Shown here in pieces: positions 60,687 through 64,000 of a stretch of DNA of 64,000 nucleotides. The stretch comes from Lewinella sp. 4G2 (GTDB lineage: Bacteria > Bacteroidota > Bacteroidia > Chitinophagales > Saprospiraceae), in assembly GCF_001625015.1 (NCBI RefSeq), contig NZ_LVWJ02000019.1, positions 248,001 to 312,000 on the forward strand. The letters run 5' to 3'. The position numbers were made by a program, and so were the translations under genes. The notes under the pieces are model-generated. The model saw only the letters and a list, made by a program, of their open reading frames with translations, searched no databases and had not been told where the DNA came from. Position 1 is the first letter of the stretch, and each line of letters begins with the position of its first letter.

Positions 60687-61244
60687 TTACTGGCCTACGA
60701 AGAACTTCGACATGTAGAAGTTATTATCGTGGCGATCGCGGCGGCGGTAGTCGGGGCTGTCAAACATCGACCGGTTATAGGACGATCCAAATTCATGGAA
60801 GTCGGACAGGTAGTTGGTGGTATCAATTTCGAAACTGGTTGTGTAACCGTTGGTACGGTTAAAACGGGGGTAGTCCACGAAGTGATCCAGACCAAGACCA
60901 AGAATAGTCACTGTCTTATCAGCGTTGATCTTCACTAAGCCAATCGGAATGAGGACATTGCGATCTTCATTGGTGTAAGTGCCGAGGGTGTGGCGGTTGA
61001 TGATATCATCTTCCACTTCAATCTCAACGTAGCGCACCTGGCGGGCGGGTACATCCGCTAAGAGACCTTCCACTTCACCGATCTTTTCGCCGGTTGACAG
61101 GCGGACATCGAATCCACGGATATCCGTGTCATCGTGGTGAACCTGGTAGTCGCTCAGGTTATCAACAAACTTGAGATTTACATTCTTTGTGGTGTACTTC
61201 TCAGTTGGGGTGACGGTGGAGGTTGTTTTTACTATGGTACTCAT
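60687..61244 (-). CDS. PRC-barrel domain protein
   Basis: The protein has 185 residues. Residues about 28-110 form a PRC-barrel (DIRGFDVRLSTGEKIGEVEG, RYVEIEVEDDIIN, VLIPIGLVKI), a small beta-barrel known from photosystem assembly and RimM, and from free-standing stress proteins. A polar tail rich in Asp, Arg and aromatic residues follows (SSYNRSMFDSPDYRRRDRHD). It belongs with the DUF2382 proteins downstream in gene space, families that recur together in stress-inducible clusters. Substrate or partner is unknown. Confidence 0.85.
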   Translation of the reverse strand: MSTIVKTTSTVTPTEKYTTKNVNLKFVDNLSDYQVHHDDTDIRGFDVRLSTGEKIGEVEGLLADVPARQVRYVEIEVEDDIINRHTLGTYTNEDRNVLIPIGLVKINADKTVTILGLGLDHFVDYPRFNRTNGYTTSFEIDTTNYLSDFHEFGSSYNRSMFDSPDYRRRDRHDNNFYMSKFFVGQ

Positions 61245-61291
61245 TTTATCTTAATTTACTGGTTATGGAAATGGCATGAAAATGTCGGTCA

Positions 61292-61942
61292 TTACATTTT
61301 CATCATCAATTTGTTGGCTGCCTTGAGGAAACCGCGCACATCTTCTTTCTGGTTGAGCGTGAGTGTCGCACCATCAATCGCCTGAGCTTCCTCGCGGATG
61401 GTCTCAATGTGCGCAGAATTCATGTTGTTGAAAGCAGTTGCGTCAATGCGCTCTAGTGATTCCGTAATATTGATGGCCGCCATGCGGATCTTTTCGGCGT
61501 GGTTGGTGGCGTACGGATCGACGGTGATTTCATCGGCTAGCTGCTTGGCGCGTTCCGTATTGTCGGTCAGATTAACGTCGTAAGCATCGGCGATGGCTTC
61601 AGTTGCTTCCGCCAAATACGTGATGGCGTTATGGCTAAACTCGTGGTCGAGCCCCATTTCACCTTCCATTTCAGTGGTGTAGGTGATGAATTTCGTTACA
61701 GCGGGTTGGTAGAGCGTAGCATCTACGTCATTGTCCAGGTATGTCCCGTCAGGTTGGCCCGTAATTTCGGTCGCCATCTCTGCGAGCGGAGCCTCTACTT
61801 CCTCGGTATCGAGGAGGGCACCGTCATTGTCCTCATCATCTAAAAAGGCAAAACCGGCCCAGGCTACGAGGCCTAGGAGGAGTAACCCGAGAAGGATGGG
61901 AATAAAATTGGTCTTTTTTTCTTCGATTCTAATATTTGCCAT
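61292..61942 (-). CDS. membrane-anchored acidic protein, function unknown
   Basis: The protein has 216 residues. One N-terminal membrane helix (about 13-34, FIPILLGLLLLGLVAWAGFA) is followed by a very acidic linker (DDEDNDGALLDTEEVE) and a helical domain (about 75-215) facing the periplasm. Four longer helices can be guessed. The family was not recognised. Its place between the PRC-barrel and DUF2382 genes, with short gaps, suggests it belongs to the same stress-response set. Confidence 0.65.
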   Translation of the reverse strand: MANIRIEEKKTNFIPILLGLLLLGLVAWAGFAFLDDEDNDGALLDTEEVEAPLAEMATEITGQPDGTYLDNDVDATLYQPAVTKFITYTTEMEGEMGLDHEFSHNAITYLAEATEAIADAYDVNLTDNTERAKQLADEITVDPYATNHAEKIRMAAINITESLERIDATAFNNMNSAHIETIREEAQAIDGATLTLNQKEDVRGFLKAANKLMMKM

Positions 61943-62119
61943 AATTGTGGTCTTTTAATGTTGGTTAATGAATGGAAAGCCAAATACTGGATTCCAATAG
62001 TTATTACTTGCAGTTACGTGCTGGGGTTGGATTCAGCTCGGGGCCCGCCTAATTATATAGCCGGGCCCCAATGCTAAATTCGATGCTGAGTCATAGGATT
62101 AACCTAATCACCTCAGCTT

Positions 62120-62869
62120 TTACTTAGTGGCATTGTACTCTTTGACAATCTCACCTGCCGTTTCAACTACGTCTACCTCCGTTTCGCGGATGGTTTCGTT
62201 AATTGTCTCGGTCCGGGTAGTTACCTCCTTACCTACGGCGATCTCCTCGACGACGCGGGCCTCTTTGGCGACCACGGCTTCCTCTGCCGTTTCGGTCATC
62301 GTAATGGTGCCGGTGGCATCAGCGAAATCTGCTGCTGTTGCGACTCTATTCACAGGAGTGCGGGTTACGTACACATTTTCGGCACGCAGGCGCAGTTCTT
62401 CAACCACTGGCTTCTCGATGATCCGTGAACGGACGGTAGTGGCACCGGTCTGTACTTCACGCTTACCGACGGCGATGTTCTCCTGGATGACCTTAATGGT
62501 ATCATCGTTGAGGTCTTTGCCCTCGTAGCCGGCGTAGGCAGTGCGGCGTTCGTCGAAGTCAATGGCTCCATACTGGTCGAGGATTGCGGCGGCTTTCTTG
62601 GCGTCCTCCATGGTGTCCGTATATACAGTCACTACGGTACCGCGGCGAGCAACTTCTGCGTATCCTTTAGCGGTTTCCTCGTCAGTGTCGAAAAGGTTAC
62701 CGAAGAAAGCGTAGACGCTGTCAGTAGCGCTGGCGTAGCGGTCGTCGTAACGGCCGCTTTCCCCGAAAGTTTGGGTATCAACGTTGGTGAAGGTGGCGGT
62801 TTGAAGGGCGGTTTGCGCTTCTTTGGCTTGGGCGGCGGTGTCAAATACACCAATAACGGTCTGATTCAT
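62120..62869 (-). CDS. general stress protein with YsnF/DUF2382 domain
   Basis: The protein has 249 residues. The N-terminal part (about 1-100) resembles the general stress protein 17M/YflT-type domain (VIGVFDTAAQAKEAQTALQ, RGTVVTVYTDTMEDAKKAAAI). The C-terminal part (about 125-235) is a DUF2382/YsnF domain (IKVIQENIAVGKREVQTG, RIIEKPVVEELRLRAENV). These families are stress-induced in Bacillus and elsewhere; biochemical function is not known. A second DUF2382 gene follows upstream on the same strand. Confidence 0.88.
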   Translation of the reverse strand: MNQTVIGVFDTAAQAKEAQTALQTATFTNVDTQTFGESGRYDDRYASATDSVYAFFGNLFDTDEETAKGYAEVARRGTVVTVYTDTMEDAKKAAAILDQYGAIDFDERRTAYAGYEGKDLNDDTIKVIQENIAVGKREVQTGATTVRSRIIEKPVVEELRLRAENVYVTRTPVNRVATAADFADATGTITMTETAEEAVVAKEARVVEEIAVGKEVTTRTETINETIRETEVDVVETAGEIVKEYNATK

Positions 62870-62992
62870 AATGCTTGAATTATTTGGTTAAAAAAATTGA
62901 TAGTTTACGACTCATTTTACCGAGACCGTAATGAAATATTCTTCGCCTCCAATCGTGAGATTGGGGTATTAATTATAATATCTACTGGTGAG

Positions 62993-63382
62993 TTAGACTG
63001 GCTTTCGTTCTACCGTTACCTGGTCCTCCCGCAGCTCAACGGATACCGATTCAGTAGTTGAAATTTCTTCTTCAATAAGATGAATTTCTTCTACTAAAAC
63101 GAGGCGTTTGACGATCACTTCTTCCTCCCGCACAACGGGAATGATGAGGCGATTACCTTCTCTCCTCGTAGAAGGCGCTTCCTGAATAATTATATTCCTA
63201 GGAATCCGTTCCTCCCGGTACTGAATGGATTTGCTCGTCAAGGGCACTTCGACTTCCCGGTAGTTGATTTTCCGGTCCACCGTCACGGTGCCTGTTTTAA
63301 CAACTACGCTACCGACTTTCAACTCCTCTTTAATTACGGGAACAATTTGTTCACCTAAATTAAATTGTTGTTTGTCAGTCAT
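62993..63382 (-). CDS. DUF2382 (YsnF/AvaK) protein
   Basis: The protein has 129 residues from the ATG at 63382 (MTDKQQFNLGEQIVPVIKEE); an in-frame ATG at 63448 adds unlike residues. It is a single DUF2382 domain with repeated VxVxR-x-V/I strands (VVVKTGTVTVDRKINYREVE, PVVREEEVIVKRLVLVEEI). It is a paralogue of the C-terminal half of the neighbouring general stress protein and should share expression with it. A 124-bp gap separates the two. Confidence 0.88.
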   Translation of the reverse strand: MTDKQQFNLGEQIVPVIKEELKVGSVVVKTGTVTVDRKINYREVEVPLTSKSIQYREERIPRNIIIQEAPSTRREGNRLIIPVVREEEVIVKRLVLVEEIHLIEEEISTTESVSVELREDQVTVERKPV

Positions 63383-63645
63383 TATGCGTTGCTTCGTCCA
63401 ATAGTCTAAGCGCAAGCTGGCTGCGATTTGTTCGCATTTAGGTTGCATTAACTAATAGACTTTCAGCCAACAAGGTAGACACGCATAATGGTGATTGTTA
63501 GCTTATTCGACGTAAGTGAGATTTGAGTAACGGTGAACGCTGGCAAATACCATCCTTTCTATCTCACGCTCCGCGGAGAAAATAATTTAGGTATATCCGC
63601 GCAAACTATCGCGTGCACCAGCGTGCTGCATTTAGAACCGGCACC

Positions 63646-63690
63646 ATAAAAAAACGCAGCGCCCGGGAAGATCTCCCAAACACTGCGTTC
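63646..63690 (-). terminator. intrinsic terminator of the DUF2490 gene
   Basis: On the minus strand AACGCAGTG and the GCTGCGTT side pair, with an inner GGGAGAT/TCCCGGG-like stem, and a seven-T run follows. Confidence 0.75.
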
Positions 63691-63719
63691 ATTCCGTGAA
63701 GAGCGATCGTCAATCCGCC

Positions 63720-64000
63720 CTAAAAACTGTGGTGTAGACTTAATTGCGTCTGCCCTTTCTGCCAGTTGACAGTGGTTTGCTGCATCCAACCCGCCTGCAC
63801 TCTCAGGTTATCCCTCAGGCCGTAACCGAGGCCGAGGTAGGTACGGTTACGGTCGAAGTACTGGACCGTCCGGCCGTCGCCAATATTGGTCTGCCCGTTG
63901 ATAAAGAGTTCATTGTACAGGGCGACGTAGACGGTTTTCCTAGCAAATTCATCCGCGTTCAGTAGGATGTTTACGAACAGGTTGTAACGGTAGCGCGTCC
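63720..64000 (-). CDS. DUF2490 outer-membrane beta-barrel protein, N-terminus beyond window
   Basis: Reading the minus strand from the window edge to the TAG at 63720-63722 gives 92 residues. TVYVALYNELFINGQTN, FDRNRTYLGLGYGLRDNLRV and the final amphipathic strands ending HHSF are the hallmarks of DUF2490, a family of outer-membrane barrels in Bacteroidota. The terminal Phe is the usual barrel-assembly signal. Only the C-terminal third or so is present. Function is unknown. Confidence 0.8.
   Translation of the reverse strand, partial: TRYRYNLFVNILLNADEFARKTVYVALYNELFINGQTNIGDGRTVQYFDRNRTYLGLGYGLRDNLRVQAGWMQQTTVNWQKGQTQLSLHHSF

Overview
The window looks like chromosomal DNA of a Bacteroidota bacterium, most likely a GC-rich member of the Saprospiria (Lewinella/Neolewinella-like). 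The evidence is Bacteroidota-type promoters (TTG, about 20 bp, then TAnnTTTG) upstream of rplS, tRNA-Glu and gap, no Shine-Dalgarno leaders, a C-terminal type IX secretion (T9SS) sorting domain on one secreted protein and a similar one on another, a TonB receptor with a carboxypeptidase-regulatory N-terminus, and families typical of the phylum (DUF4345, DUF2490, choice-of-anchor-B LVIVD repeats). The lineage call is inference; no rRNA is present.

Layout. 0-4 kb: a partial four-helix-bundle protein, an NrtR-like Nudix regulator, nicotinate phosphoribosyltransferase and an orphan ModA. 4-13 kb: a GH20 hexosaminidase divergent from a VanX-type dipeptidase, a TMTC-like GT-C/TPR membrane protein, SurE, a zinc-ribbon protein, and a short run with a spermidine-synthase-like protein, a zincin-like protein and a GT2 glycosyltransferase. 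13-16 kb: a DUF427-egtB-egtD ergothioneine operon and rplS. 16-19 kb: a large AT-richer repeat adhesin and a 175-bp MITE. 19-26 kb: lutBC, lon, two proteins of unknown role and two identical tRNA-Glu genes. 26-34 kb: gap, pgk, a GAF-domain protein and an acyl-CoA dehydrogenase with a possible paired operator. 33-39 kb: a lipoprotein propeller, a T9SS alpha/beta-hydrolase-like protein and a TonB receptor. 39-48 kb: mixed housekeeping genes (TIGR01777, DUF4130, YfiT/DinB, TlpA, O-methyltransferase), an LVIVD protein and two paralogous lipoproteins. 48-55 kb: an assimilatory sulfite/APS reduction operon with its own siroheme genes (sir, cobA, a precorrin-2 dehydrogenase, cysH, FNR). 55-60 kb: a membrane-anchored EEP hydrolase, a DUF4345 protein and an ABC exporter pair. 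60-64 kb: a general-stress cluster (PRC-barrel, a membrane-anchored protein, two DUF2382 proteins) and a partial DUF2490 protein.

The most unusual content is in the repeats. A 17-bp degenerate word, GCACCYGCGNCAGCGCC, occurs at least ten times exactly and two more times with one mismatch. It lies in both orientations, inside genes in different reading frames and between genes. A composite palindromic array of about 500 bp at 3.7-4.2 kb is repeated in inverted orientation at 59.3-59.8 kb, each copy between convergent genes. There are also GTAGTCGG arrays, a 138-bp tandem duplication, a long palindrome inside the sulfur operon and a MITE. No prophage, CRISPR array, toxin-antitoxin pair or defence island is visible.
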